From Polystyrenella longa (GTDB lineage: Bacteria > Planctomycetota > Planctomycetia > Planctomycetales > Planctomycetaceae): a stretch of DNA of 64,000 nt. The DNA lies in contig NZ_CP036281.1 of NCBI RefSeq assembly GCF_007750395.1, positions 409,211-473,210 of the forward strand, in the 5' to 3' direction. Position 1 is the first letter of the stretch. Every line of letters begins with the position of its first letter. Below are positions 26,648-35,057 of this stretch, in pieces. Under the pieces are notes generated by a model. It searched no databases and was not told where the DNA came from. It saw nothing but the letters and a program-made list of their open reading frames with translations. The position numbers were made by a program, and so were the translations under genes.

Positions 26648-27994
26648 ATGAGACCGATGATGATTCTGAGATTAACTAATAGCTTTGTTGTTTGCCTGTT
26701 CGCCGGGTTATTTCTTAACTCTGCCCTGGCTCAGGATCCCGCTCCTCAGGAATTACGAATTCCAGACGCACCCCCGGGTGTGGGTGAAGGAGATCGTTCC
26801 AGTTCCGTCCGGCTGAGTTTGCAACATTTACAACAGCTGGCGATGGAGCATAATCCGACGTTGGCGCAGGCCCGTGCCGAAACCTGGAAAGCCAACGGCC
26901 AATTTGTGCAGGCGGGGCTCAAACCGAACCCGAACATTTATTACACCGGTGACGAAATCGGGAACGAAGGTGCGGCAGGTTTGCATGGGGCCTATGTCTC
27001 GCAGGAATTCGTTACGGGCGGAAAGTTATATCTGGCTTCCCAAATTTACGCCTTGCGACAACGCGGTGCGAACTGGGAGCGAACGGCTCAGATCTATCGA
27101 GTCGAGAATAATGTGCGTGCCGAATACTTTCAGATCATCGTAGCGGAACGACTGCTTCAATTGTCGATGGAAGTTCGACAGATCGCGGAAAGCAGTTTAA
27201 AGACAGCCCAGGACCGCGTTCGGCAAGGAGAGTCTTCGAAAATCGATCAATTGCAGGCGAAAATCGAACTGCAAAAAGCTCTGGTACTAAACCGCAATGC
27301 CCAAGCGGAATACGATGCGGCCTGGAATCGAATGCAGGCCGTGATTGGTTGGAACGGGTTAGCACCGCAGCCGCTGGACGAAGATATCGAGATGGGTACA
27401 CCTGAGCTCGAATGGGAAACGACTCGTGATCGGCTGTTGTCACTGAGCCCACAAGTGCAACAGGCGCAAGCCCGGGCTGCCTCGGCCATGGCGAAGTATA
27501 ACCGTGCCGTGGTTGAGCCGACTCCGAACGTGACCGTTCAGGCAGGGGCCGGCTACGACTACGGAACGGAAGATGCTTTTGGTCGTGTTCAGGTTGGAAT
27601 GCCCATTCCGATCTTCAATAAGAACCAGGGCAACATCCGCACTGCCCATGGCGAATGGATTCGGTCTTGTCGAGAAGTCGAACGGCTCAAGTTGCAACTG
27701 GCCCGTAATCTGGCGGAAGAGTTCAAAAAATATGTCGCCAGCCGGGCACAGCTCGAACTGTATCGCGGAGAACTGATTCCTGCTTCCGCGGAAACATTGG
27801 AACTCAGTCAGAAAGCGTTTGAAGCGGGGCAGTTGAACTACTTGCAACTTCTTACAGCTCAGCGAACGTTCACGGAGACCAACATCGATTTCGTGAGAAC
27901 AAAGAATGTCCTCTGGCAGAGCCAGATTGCCATTGATGGACTGCTGCTGACGGATGGCTTGCAGGCCCCCAAGGAATCCGTCAACGCAGACTGA
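26648..27994 (+). CDS. TolC-family outer membrane channel (CusC/CzcC-like)
   Basis: 448 aa. A signal peptide is present (RLTNSFVVCLFAGLFLNSALAQ, cleavage near residue 29). The mature part has the two-repeat outer-membrane efflux protein pattern: LQQLAMEHNPTLAQARAET with heptad helices, then a second repeat with LSPQVQQAQARAASAMA and the end QLNYLQLLTAQRTF. The channel spans the outer membrane and periplasm and should complete the RND pump encoded in the opposite direction. The divergent arrangement suggests shared control by metal. It starts MRPMM; the second or third Met could also be used. Confidence 0.85.
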   Translation: MRPMMILRLTNSFVVCLFAGLFLNSALAQDPAPQELRIPDAPPGVGEGDRSSSVRLSLQHLQQLAMEHNPTLAQARAETWKANGQFVQAGLKPNPNIYYTGDEIGNEGAAGLHGAYVSQEFVTGGKLYLASQIYALRQRGANWERTAQIYRVENNVRAEYFQIIVAERLLQLSMEVRQIAESSLKTAQDRVRQGESSKIDQLQAKIELQKALVLNRNAQAEYDAAWNRMQAVIGWNGLAPQPLDEDIEMGTPELEWETTRDRLLSLSPQVQQAQARAASAMAKYNRAVVEPTPNVTVQAGAGYDYGTEDAFGRVQVGMPIPIFNKNQGNIRTAHGEWIRSCREVERLKLQLARNLAEEFKKYVASRAQLELYRGELIPASAETLELSQKAFEAGQLNYLQLLTAQRTFTETNIDFVRTKNVLWQSQIAIDGLLLTDGLQAPKESVNAD

Positions 27995-28301
27995 TCACTT
28001 GTCTCAGTTATTCATGATGATTGCCTATCCCGTTAGCGCATTGGGTTCTGGCCTCTGTGATACCTTACTGAATGGCCTACAATCCGACAAAACTTAGCTG
28101 GTATACGATGTGACCGAGACTTCGCCACCACTAATCGCGATTCTACATTTTCTGGGTCGAATCCGATCACAATCTTCAGGTCGAGAAATGAATCTCGTTC
28201 GAGATCCTTCGCTCTTCAGCAACACAACCGCTTGGAATCACTCGGTTTTGATGTCGGTTGAATACTTTTACGATACGGCCATCAGGTTGGGTAGAACTCC
28301 T
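27995..28301. other. Gap without supported gene
   Basis: 307 bp after the channel gene. I see no terminator with a T-run and no convincing frame. A short inverted repeat (CGAGA / TCTCG) lies around 28181-28205. Confidence 0.35.
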
Positions 28302-28661
28302 TCATAATGTACCCTTGATGCAACTTATGAGATAAGCAAGAACTAATGAAGTTGATAAAAATCCCAATAGAATAATCGCCCCAGTAATAATATTAGATAA
28401 GATATATACAAAAAGTATCTTTAGACCCTCCTCGAACGGCCAATAAGGGATTGCAAATATGGTAATGACCCAGCTTAAAACCGGATGAATAACAAGCCAA
28501 TACGACATCTCGCGTTGAAGGGAATACGATTGGTGACTCATTGGCTTCAACACAATACTTATAAAACATATCAATCCTATAGCTACATACATCCACACAA
28601 GATGGATATCAATACGTACTAAAGAACATACTTTTAAAACAAAACTTTTGCATCCCATCAT
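28302..28661 (-). CDS. Small AT-rich membrane protein, possibly frameshifted
   Basis: 119 aa, not recognised. It has three or four hydrophobic segments (VWMYVAIGLICFISIVL, a Trp/Ile-rich WLVIHPVLSWVITIFAIPYW, and a long C-terminal pair), so it is an integral membrane protein. The DNA is distinctly AT-rich compared with neighbouring genes, a sign of foreign origin, and the gene sits directly next to an IS remnant. An overlapping frame just upstream (MTNPDNPFIVWLAEWLNDG, from about 28710) also looks coding and may be its true N-terminus in a shifted frame. Real but possibly broken. Confidence 0.4.
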   Translation of the reverse strand: MMGCKSFVLKVCSLVRIDIHLVWMYVAIGLICFISIVLKPMSHQSYSLQREMSYWLVIHPVLSWVITIFAIPYWPFEEGLKILFVYILSNIITGAIILLGFLSTSLVLAYLISCIKGTL

Positions 28662-28763
28662 TTAACCATTCCGCTAGCCATACAATAAAAGGGTTATCAG
28701 GATTCGTCATTAAATTTTGGTTGACACCATGGCCTGCGAATCTAGAGGGAGTTTCAAAACCTC

Positions 28764-29177
28764 TTAAGTATAGTGAACAGACCAGTCGAGTTTCACCTCC
28801 TGTTGGAGCTTTTCTTCGAGTCGTTCCCAAGCGAGTCGAAAGACTCCCGACTCTGTCCATAATTTGAATCGCCTCCAACACGTTGTAAAAGAGGGAAATG
28901 GAAAAGCTACCGCGGTCATTTCTTATTCCTCGTTATCCACTCGGCGAAATCACCTTGCTTCTTTCCATCGGGCGCCTGTTCGCAGGACCCAAAGAATGAC
29001 TTCAAAGCACTCTCGTGGTGGTGCCTGTGGCCGCCTCTCAACTCGGGAGGGACCCTCCCAGGGAAAGAGGTCTTCGATCAAAAGCCATTGCTCATCAGTG
29101 AGTTCCGTAATACAGTCCGTCCTGGACGCTGTTGTGTATCGTTCGAGTGAGGGATACCATTCCAGCGTCATCTCCAT
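28764..29177 (-). pseudogene. IS5-type transposase remnant, frameshifted and truncated
   Basis: The frame from 29177 starts with the N-terminal DUF4096-like domain of IS5-group transposases (LTDEQWLLIEDLFPWEGP, ... CFEVILWVLRTGARWKEA) and hits a stop at 28950. About 50 bases later another frame continues the same protein family: FPSFTTCWRRFKLWTESG, then LAWERLEEKLQQEVKLDWS, and stops at 28764. Everything after the LDWS position, including the whole DDE catalytic core, is missing. A small palindrome GTCTCCT-TTC-AGGAGAC lies just upstream (29184-29200). Clearly dead; no terminal inverted repeats identified. Confidence 0.75.
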
Positions 29178-29380
29178 TGTTAAGTCTCCTTTCAGGAGAC
29201 ATCACAATGCAATCAGCAGGCCAAACTATTCACTAATTTGCGAATTTCAGGATGGGGTCGAAGGATTTGCGGTAAATTCCGTTCACTCACTGCATCCCTC
29301 CCCCATCCATAAGCTATTAGTGTTCAATATACCTCTGTTTGTTGAGACACAAAGTGAGGTAGGGAAGCCCTCAGAATAGT
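29178..29380. other. Gap between IS remnant and 6S RNA promoter
   Basis: About 200 bp with no supported gene. It holds the palindrome at 29184-29200. The only long forward frame (28864-29379) is a shadow of the broken transposase. Confidence 0.35.
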
Positions 29381-29408
29381 TTCAAACTGGAAATTGCGGG
29401 TGTATTAT
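29381..29408 (+). promoter_or_regulatory. Sigma-70-like promoter for the candidate 6S RNA
   Basis: TTCAAA at 29381-29386 and TATTAT at 29403-29408 with a 16-base spacer resemble the -35 and -10 elements of a housekeeping promoter. Transcription would begin near 29414-29416, just at the base of the predicted RNA structure. Confidence 0.5.
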
Positions 29409-29413
29409 TTTGA

Positions 29414-29580
29414 GATGTAGGTCCCTCCTGTGCCGCACTCGGTCTGTGCGGGCGGAATCAGGACGCGGAGCTGGGAACCGCTTTCCAACTTTGACGCTTC
29501 CAAAGTCGTGGATTGTTTGCACTTCCGGCCTGTGACCGGTACCTTGTGAATATCTATTTTAAACACAGGGACCGGTCTGC
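29414..29580 (+). ncRNA. ssrS: Candidate 6S RNA upstream of the cyclo-ligase gene
   Basis: A stretch of about 165 bases folds by eye into one long interrupted hairpin. The closing stem pairs 29420-29425 and 29429-29432 with 29564-29573 (GGTCCC..TGTG against CACAGGGACC). A 6-bp hairpin CCGCAC/GTGCGG (29433-29451) lies on the 5' side. Inner pairs CAGG 29459-29462 with CCTG 29529-29532 and GGA 29467-29469 with TCC 29524-29526 follow, and an apical stem ACTTTG/CAAAGT caps it. This is the shape of 6S RNA, which in many bacteria lies directly upstream of the 5-formyl-THF cyclo-ligase gene, as here. It would bind housekeeping RNA polymerase in stationary phase. Shape and linkage are the only evidence. 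Confidence 0.5.
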
Positions 29581-29680
29581 GAAAAATCAATCGCGTCGGT
29601 TTGTAACAGGGGTCTCCACCGCCCTTTCCGGAGATCCATCCAACGGATTGTCCACCACATGTGGGAGCGAAAAACCAGAC

Positions 29681-30289
29681 ATGTCTGAATCAGACCTGAG
29701 CGATTTACAAGTCCTGAAAAACCAAATCCGGGAACAGGCACACGAGAACCGGAAAAACCAAGAGGACAAAGACGGCGTCAGCAGCAAGATCGTGGCAACC
29801 TTTATGGGACTGCCCGAATATGAAGCGGCTCAGACAGTCATGTTTTATGTCGACGTGAGAAGTGAAGTCCGCACCCGACACGATCTGGAGAAAGCACTTA
29901 ACAGTGGCAAGCGGATTGTCGTCCCTTACTGCGTTGATGACGAGCTCGAACTCTTCCTGCTGGAATCGATGGACGAACTCGAAATCGGGATGTACAAAAT
30001 TCTAGAACCCAAAGCCGACCTGCGAGATGTCGCTGCGAAAAAAGTCGACGTCTCCGAACTCGATCTGATCATGGTTCCCGGCGTTGCCTTCGATGCGCGA
30101 GGCGGTCGTACAGGCCACGGGTTCGGGTACTATGACAAACTTCTCGAGAACGCCAAAGCGGAAACACCGCTGGTGGCTCTCTCCTTTGAATGCCAGATGT
30201 TCCCCGAAATTCCGATGCAGGACCATGACATCTTCATGGACAAAGTCATCACCGAAGACAAAGTTTATCCCGGCCGTGGTCGCGGATAA
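29681..30289 (+). CDS. 5-formyltetrahydrofolate cyclo-ligase
   Basis: 202 aa from the ATG at 29681; the frame is open from 29513, but that part overlaps the candidate 6S RNA and is not protein-like. The signature of the family is seen: KRIVVPYCVDD, ELDLIMVPGVAFDARGGRTGHGFGYYDKLL with the glycine-rich ATP/substrate loop, and a C-terminal metal and folate region. The enzyme returns 5-formyl-THF to 5,10-methenyl-THF using ATP. It is 68 bp upstream of ftr and probably in one transcript with it, joining folate and methanopterin C1 chemistry. A GGAG ribosome site lies upstream. Confidence 0.88.
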   Translation: MSESDLSDLQVLKNQIREQAHENRKNQEDKDGVSSKIVATFMGLPEYEAAQTVMFYVDVRSEVRTRHDLEKALNSGKRIVVPYCVDDELELFLLESMDELEIGMYKILEPKADLRDVAAKKVDVSELDLIMVPGVAFDARGGRTGHGFGYYDKLLENAKAETPLVALSFECQMFPEIPMQDHDIFMDKVITEDKVYPGRGRG

Positions 30290-30357
30290 GGAATGTTCTC
30301 TCGGAATAATAGAGGATCAATCAGGAACCACCAGCCACCGCGATCGAGAGGGAGCTC

Positions 30358-31293
30358 ATGTTCGAACAGTACCAGTGTGAAGTCGAGGATACTTATGCCG
30401 AAGCGTTTCGCAGTCTGTATGCCGAGTTCCTGATTACCGCCCGCGATCGTAAATGGCTCAACCATGCGTTGTATGCCGCCACCGGTCATGCCTCCAGTAC
30501 GATTATGTGTGACTGTGAAGCTGGACTGGACCGTTACGTTGGTCCGGGTGGCGATGAATCGTTTGCCACGCCCGATGGCCGTCCGGGGGCGATTGTGCAG
30601 TTGCATGTTCCTCGCTTTCGGAAAGATCGTGTACCAGCGCTCGAAAAAGCGTTGCTCTCCCGAGTGAGTCAAAACGTACTGACCTGTCCGACCACTGCCT
30701 GCTTCAACATGCTGGAGTCAGAAGATTACTACCGTCTCGGACGCAAAGTCTCCTATTTTGGCGATGGTCACGAATTTCTGGACGACCGCCACGGTCGCAA
30801 AATGTGGGTCATTCCGACCATGGGGGGCGAGTTCAGTATCGATCGCCGCTTTGGATATTCCGATGGGATCATGGGGGGCAATCTCTGGTTTATGGGCACG
30901 TCCGAAGAGGCGGCCATCACTGCGGCAGAACGGGCTGTCGAAGGAGTCGAAAAAACACCGGGAACCATTACCACGTTTCCAGGTGGTGTCGCCGCCAGCG
31001 CTTCCAAAGCGGGCAGCAAATATAAGTTTCTCTTCGCCAGCACCTTCGCCGAGTACTGCCCGACCTTAAAAGAGAAGCTGGGAGAGAAGTCGCTGGTGCC
31101 GGAAGGAGTGACTTCGATCCAGGAAATCATCATCAACGGTCGAGACCTGGATGCTGTTGCCGAAGCGACCTACGCCGCCATGGATGCCTGCCACGATACG
31201 CCCGGTTTGGTGAAAATCTCAGCGGGTAACTACAATGGTCGCCTAGGGAAAAGCTTCATCTACCTCGACCGCAATCAACAGCCCGCTTCGTGA
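30358..31293 (+). CDS. ftr: Formylmethanofuran:tetrahydromethanopterin formyltransferase
   Basis: 311 aa, close to the 295-305 aa of known Ftr enzymes. Typical features are the N-terminal YAEAFRSLYAEFLITARD, the VPRFRKDRVPALEKALLSRVSQNVLTCPTTACFN region, GDGHEF and the GGEFSIDRRFGYSDGI core. The enzyme moves the formyl group between methanofuran and tetrahydromethanopterin in the C1 pathway found in methanogens, methylotrophs and planctomycetes. In aerobic bacteria it acts in formaldehyde or C1 oxidation together with Fhc. The other pathway genes are not in this window. The ATG follows GAGGGAGCTC. Confidence 0.92.
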   Translation: MFEQYQCEVEDTYAEAFRSLYAEFLITARDRKWLNHALYAATGHASSTIMCDCEAGLDRYVGPGGDESFATPDGRPGAIVQLHVPRFRKDRVPALEKALLSRVSQNVLTCPTTACFNMLESEDYYRLGRKVSYFGDGHEFLDDRHGRKMWVIPTMGGEFSIDRRFGYSDGIMGGNLWFMGTSEEAAITAAERAVEGVEKTPGTITTFPGGVAASASKAGSKYKFLFASTFAEYCPTLKEKLGEKSLVPEGVTSIQEIIINGRDLDAVAEATYAAMDACHDTPGLVKISAGNYNGRLGKSFIYLDRNQQPAS

Positions 31294-31638
31294 ACCGGGT
31301 TAAGCATGGGCATTTGCGTCAGGTTGCTGCAATCACCTGAAATGCCAATTTCTTTACAGATTCTGCTTGTAGGTCTGGAACGTATCGCGATACGATGAAC
31401 ATAGGTGATCTATATTACGCCCGGAATCTGTTGAGCGGGCGCTAGGACTTCGCCCGTTGATCACAGTCTGAGGGGATCGAATTAGGGTTAATATAGTTCA
31501 TCCATCTCAAAAAAAACGGTCCGAAATCAGGCGTGATCCGTCTTGTATGGAAGCAAAGGGGCAACCCTCGATCTCATGGTGGCCAGCCTTCTATTAGTCT
31601 GACCGTCCCGGAAGATTGCAATTCAGGAGTCTGCAATA
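31294..31638. other. Gap with a perfect 14-bp palindrome
   Basis: 345 bp between ftr and the lipoprotein gene. It holds a perfect palindrome CGTATCGCGATACG at 31381-31394 and a possible stem (AGCGGGCG/CGCCCGTT) near 31434-31457 without a T-run. No gene is supported. The palindrome could be an operator for the lipoprotein operon. Confidence 0.4.
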
Positions 31639-34065
31639 ATGTTTCGAAAGATTTTCCCTCTCGGAGTTAGTTCTCTCGTTGTCTGTTCTCTCTGGGCCTG
31701 CTTTCTTTGTCTGATGTTCTCTGGATGCGATGAGCCTGTACGCGAGGTCGAGCCGGTTGAAGAAACAACCAGCCAGACCGAAGCGACCATCCTTCCCGCA
31801 TCCACCGCTACTGAGGATGCGGCAGTACCGGCAAAAGAGGAACCGGAAATAACCGAACCCTACACAGCAGAGCTGGAAGCAATAAAAGCGGCCTGGCAGC
31901 ATAACGCAGAGAAATATAACGAGATCAAAGCGGTGCTGGAGGTCGAATATATCAGCCCGCCCATTTACGAAGAGGCCGAGGACGAAGCGGAACTGCAGGA
32001 ACGTCTGGCTTCAGTAAAACCGGAAGACTACACCATTAAAGAATGGCGCGAATCGGTCTGGTTAAACGGGCTTCAATTCCGCAAAGAACGCGAGATCACC
32101 CGCCATCATCCCAAGGAGTTCTGGTTTGATACTCAGGTGACTTACGACGGTTTGCGGGAACTTCATTCGCTTACCGTGCGCGAAGAAGAACAGGCGCCCT
32201 CACTCGGTTCCGTCGATGCGCGGTCCCCTGGTGAATTGAATAACTACTGGCCGGCTGAACTTGAACCGTTTTACAAAGTGGTACGCAACGCAGATGACTA
32301 CGATCACGTCGACTTCTGGAATTCACTCCAGGTCATCGGCGAAGAGGAATATAAAGAGGAAACCTGCCTCGTCGTACAATTGGAAGAAGAGGATAGAGAG
32401 CAGGTGGAATACACGGTCTCTCCCCAAACCAATTATCACATTGTGAAGTATCGTCATCTCGAAAACGGAGTCCCATCCGTTACAGGAGAGATTCAATATA
32501 GGAAAACGGAAACAGGTTGGGTGCCGACGAAGTGGGAAACAATCCAGATGAAAGCGGGCGAAGACGGTCCATTCACAGTGAAAGCGATGCAGGCGAATGT
32601 GACCGTTTCTGAATTCCAGAACGACTTTGAACACACACAAAATTTATACAGTCTTTTATTCCCGGTAGGAGCCCAGGTCCGAATGTGGGGTAGTTCCGAC
32701 CTGATTCCCGTGGTGGCGTCCGTGCCCGAAGAGGAACAAGCCGTTCCCGATCCAATCGAACCGTTGAATGTGAGTGCGATCGTTGAAGAAGTCATTGGGA
32801 CGACTCCCGAAGAAAAGAATACGGAAGGCTTGCCCGCAACGCATAAACCAGTCGACAAAATTACCGCCACTTACAACGACAAACCGATCAATCTAAATAC
32901 CTTCTGCCTCGACCGCGAAGGCAACATTCTGCTCAGTTGCGGAGGCGAAGTTCAGCAGTTGGTTCTTTCCGAGGAAGAGAAAAAACTGCTCGATGAAGAA
33001 GGCGAGGATGCGAAGGTCGATGCTTCTGTCGAAAGTAGTAACAGCGTCATTCTCGTCTATTCCCCCGAAATGAAATTGCAGAAAACGATCAAGCTTCCGT
33101 TCAAAGCAACCGCTTTGACTTCCTTTGATGATTCATCCCTGATGATCGGTGGAGAAGGGCGTCTGGCCCGGATTGATCGGGATGGCAACGTTCTTCATTC
33201 AGGAAGCTCACCACAGATCGACGATATCGATTCTTATCGCGAGAAACTGACCGAAGCCGCGAAAAAAGAACGTGCGGAAGTCATGGAATACCTGAAAGAG
33301 GATCTCATCACGATCCAGAAGCAGTTGGACATTCTCGAGAAAACCAAAGAAGAAGATCGCAGCCGTGGTCAGAAACGAACCATGTTGGCTCTACAGGGAC
33401 AGATCAACTTGATCAATCAGCATCTCAAGCAGGACCAGAAAGGAGTCGATCCGCAATTCGAGATGATGATGCAGATGAAATTACGCGTTCCTGCTCTTTC
33501 TGTAACAGAGAAAGACATTTTCGTCACGGTGCCCAGCCTGGAGGGGTATGGATTTGAAGTTTGGCGAGTGGATCACCAATTCCAGAACCCGGAAATGATC
33601 ATCAGTGACCTGCGTGGCTGTTGTGGTCAGATGGATGTGCAGGCGAAGGACGACAAAATTTACGTCGCCGAAAATGGTCGTTTCCGTGTCGCTTCTTTTG
33701 ACCGAGAAGGCGAACGCCTGAATTCCTTTGGGAAATCAGATCGCTCCTCTAAAGAAGGGTTCGGAAGTTGTTGTAATCCGATGAATGTTCGCTGTTGCAG
33801 TAATGGCGATATTCTGACGGCCGAATCGAGCGTCGGTAACATCAAACGATTTTCACCCGAAGGAGAACTGCTGGCGAACATCGGACATGTGACCGTTACA
33901 GGCGGATGTAAAAACGTCGCCATCGAATACGATGAAGCCCGCGATCGGTATTACATGATGGATCTTCCCAATCACACGATTCATGCTCTTCATTCCATCG
34001 CTCCCACCAGCGAGGTGACTCTCAATGTAGAACCGAATGCAAATTCGCAGCAGCAGGTTAATTAA
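31639..34065 (+). CDS. Cys-rich lipoprotein with C-terminal NHL/6-bladed propeller
   Basis: 808 aa. A lipobox ends the signal peptide (LMFSGC, Cys at 30), so it is a lipoprotein. After an acidic linker, residues about 75-370 look like a LolA-type lipoprotein-sorting fold. Residues about 420-800 are a six-bladed propeller of NHL type, interrupted by a helical insertion (about 535-600). Adjacent Cys pairs stand in the propeller: CC at 661-662 (RGCCGQMD), CC at 711-712 and CC at 719-720, plus a single Cys in GGCKNVA. Such paired Cys could bind a metal or heme. It heads a likely operon with the PhnD-like gene 85 bp downstream. Confidence 0.7.
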   Translation: MFRKIFPLGVSSLVVCSLWACFLCLMFSGCDEPVREVEPVEETTSQTEATILPASTATEDAAVPAKEEPEITEPYTAELEAIKAAWQHNAEKYNEIKAVLEVEYISPPIYEEAEDEAELQERLASVKPEDYTIKEWRESVWLNGLQFRKEREITRHHPKEFWFDTQVTYDGLRELHSLTVREEEQAPSLGSVDARSPGELNNYWPAELEPFYKVVRNADDYDHVDFWNSLQVIGEEEYKEETCLVVQLEEEDREQVEYTVSPQTNYHIVKYRHLENGVPSVTGEIQYRKTETGWVPTKWETIQMKAGEDGPFTVKAMQANVTVSEFQNDFEHTQNLYSLLFPVGAQVRMWGSSDLIPVVASVPEEEQAVPDPIEPLNVSAIVEEVIGTTPEEKNTEGLPATHKPVDKITATYNDKPINLNTFCLDREGNILLSCGGEVQQLVLSEEEKKLLDEEGEDAKVDASVESSNSVILVYSPEMKLQKTIKLPFKATALTSFDDSSLMIGGEGRLARIDRDGNVLHSGSSPQIDDIDSYREKLTEAAKKERAEVMEYLKEDLITIQKQLDILEKTKEEDRSRGQKRTMLALQGQINLINQHLKQDQKGVDPQFEMMMQMKLRVPALSVTEKDIFVTVPSLEGYGFEVWRVDHQFQNPEMIISDLRGCCGQMDVQAKDDKIYVAENGRFRVASFDREGERLNSFGKSDRSSKEGFGSCCNPMNVRCCSNGDILTAESSVGNIKRFSPEGELLANIGHVTVTGGCKNVAIEYDEARDRYYMMDLPNHTIHALHSIAPTSEVTLNVEPNANSQQQVN

Positions 34066-34150
34066 TTCTGTTCACAAACAGCCTGCGTTATAAAGAGATT
34101 GAACGGCAGAGAGGAAATCCTGTGCCTTCATTCCAGAAAGAAATGACTTC

Positions 34151-35032
34151 ATGCAACGTCTTCTGAATGCTGGACTTGTCCTGTGTGGTTTGATGTTTCT
34201 ATTGCCTCTTCATTCGAGTGCTGCAGAAACCGAGAAGCAGCCGCTGAACTTGATCGTCATGGATCCGCTTGCAGCGCCGTTGGCGTGTGATTGTGTGAAA
34301 GGATACGCTCAGCGAAAGTACGAAAAACTGGCCGAACACCTGGAGACCGAACTCGATCGTCCCGTGAATGTATCCTGGGGAGCATCACTGGAGATCGCGT
34401 TAAAAGAAAAGACGGTGGCGGGGGCCGATCTCATCATTGGTAAAGATTCCGTCGTTCGATATGACAGTGCGAAAGCGAAAATCGATGTTCAGCCAGTCGC
34501 CTGTCTGGCGGGTAAAGATGGCGGTGTGACTCAGTCCGGTTTGATCGTCGTCCGCGCCAAAGACGCGGCGCAGTCGGTGGGGGACTTGAAGGGGTATCGC
34601 CTCTTCTTCGGGCCGAAAGAGAACGAAGAAAAATACGCCGCACCGATGAAGTTACTCCAGGCGGCCAATGTAACTCTCCCCGAGAAAATCGAAACGTATC
34701 CCGCTTGCAGTGATGCAGCGACAGCGTTACTTGAACTCGATAAAGACATTCAGGCGGCGGCCGTTATCTCCAGTTATGCGGAACCGCTACTGGAAGGGTG
34801 CGGGTCGGTAAAAAAAGGAGACCTGCGCGTTGTTGGTGAATCAGAATCGGTCCCTTTCGTGACCGCATTTGTGAATCAAGAGTTATCGACCGCAGAACAG
34901 GATCAAATCAAACAGGCCCTGTTCGATATGATCGATCATCCAGAACTCTTGAGGTCGCTCGAAACCAGTATCGGGTTTCTGGAAATCGAAGAACAGCAAG
35001 CTGTTTTGGGAAGCAGTAAAAAAAAAGAGTAA
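34151..35032 (+). CDS. PhnD-like periplasmic substrate-binding protein
   Basis: 293 aa in the zero frame. A signal peptide is present (GLVLCGLMFLLPLHSSAAE, cleavage near residue 25). The mature protein has the two-lobed PhnD/SsuA fold: MDPLAAPLACDCVKGYAQRKYEKLAEHLE, then a DLIIGKDSVV strand and GLIVVRAKDAAQSVGDLKGYRLFFGP. A Cys pair (CDC) occurs near residue 47-49. No permease or ATPase gene is nearby, so it probably does not work as an importer part here. The gene ends in nine A, and its last codons together with the following stem form a recoding signal that could extend it into the PQQ frame. Confidence 0.75.
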   Translation: MQRLLNAGLVLCGLMFLLPLHSSAAETEKQPLNLIVMDPLAAPLACDCVKGYAQRKYEKLAEHLETELDRPVNVSWGASLEIALKEKTVAGADLIIGKDSVVRYDSAKAKIDVQPVACLAGKDGGVTQSGLIVVRAKDAAQSVGDLKGYRLFFGPKENEEKYAAPMKLLQAANVTLPEKIETYPACSDAATALLELDKDIQAAAVISSYAEPLLEGCGSVKKGDLRVVGESESVPFVTAFVNQELSTAEQDQIKQALFDMIDHPELLRSLETSIGFLEIEEQQAVLGSSKKKE

Positions 35033-35057
35033 CGGATCTTAAAGCTGAGTCCGTTAC
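35008..35057 (+). other. Candidate -1 frameshift (recoding) signal
   Basis: Elements in order: a Shine-Dalgarno-like GGGA at 35008-35011, a run of nine A at 35018-35026 giving the slippery heptamer A AAA AAA in the zero frame, then a perfect 8-bp stem GTAACGGA / TCCGTTAC (35029-35036 with 35050-35057) with a 13-base loop. The stem covers the TAA stop of the PhnD-like gene. A -1 shift joins that gene to the downstream PQQ frame. The order of elements is like that of dnaX. Transcript slippage on the A-run, or a sequencing error in it, would have the same effect. Confidence 0.6.

Noticed and set aside
28864-29379. Forward frame of 171 codons
   Set aside because: It is antisense to the IS5-type transposase remnant; the protein is Ser/Arg-rich with no family pattern.
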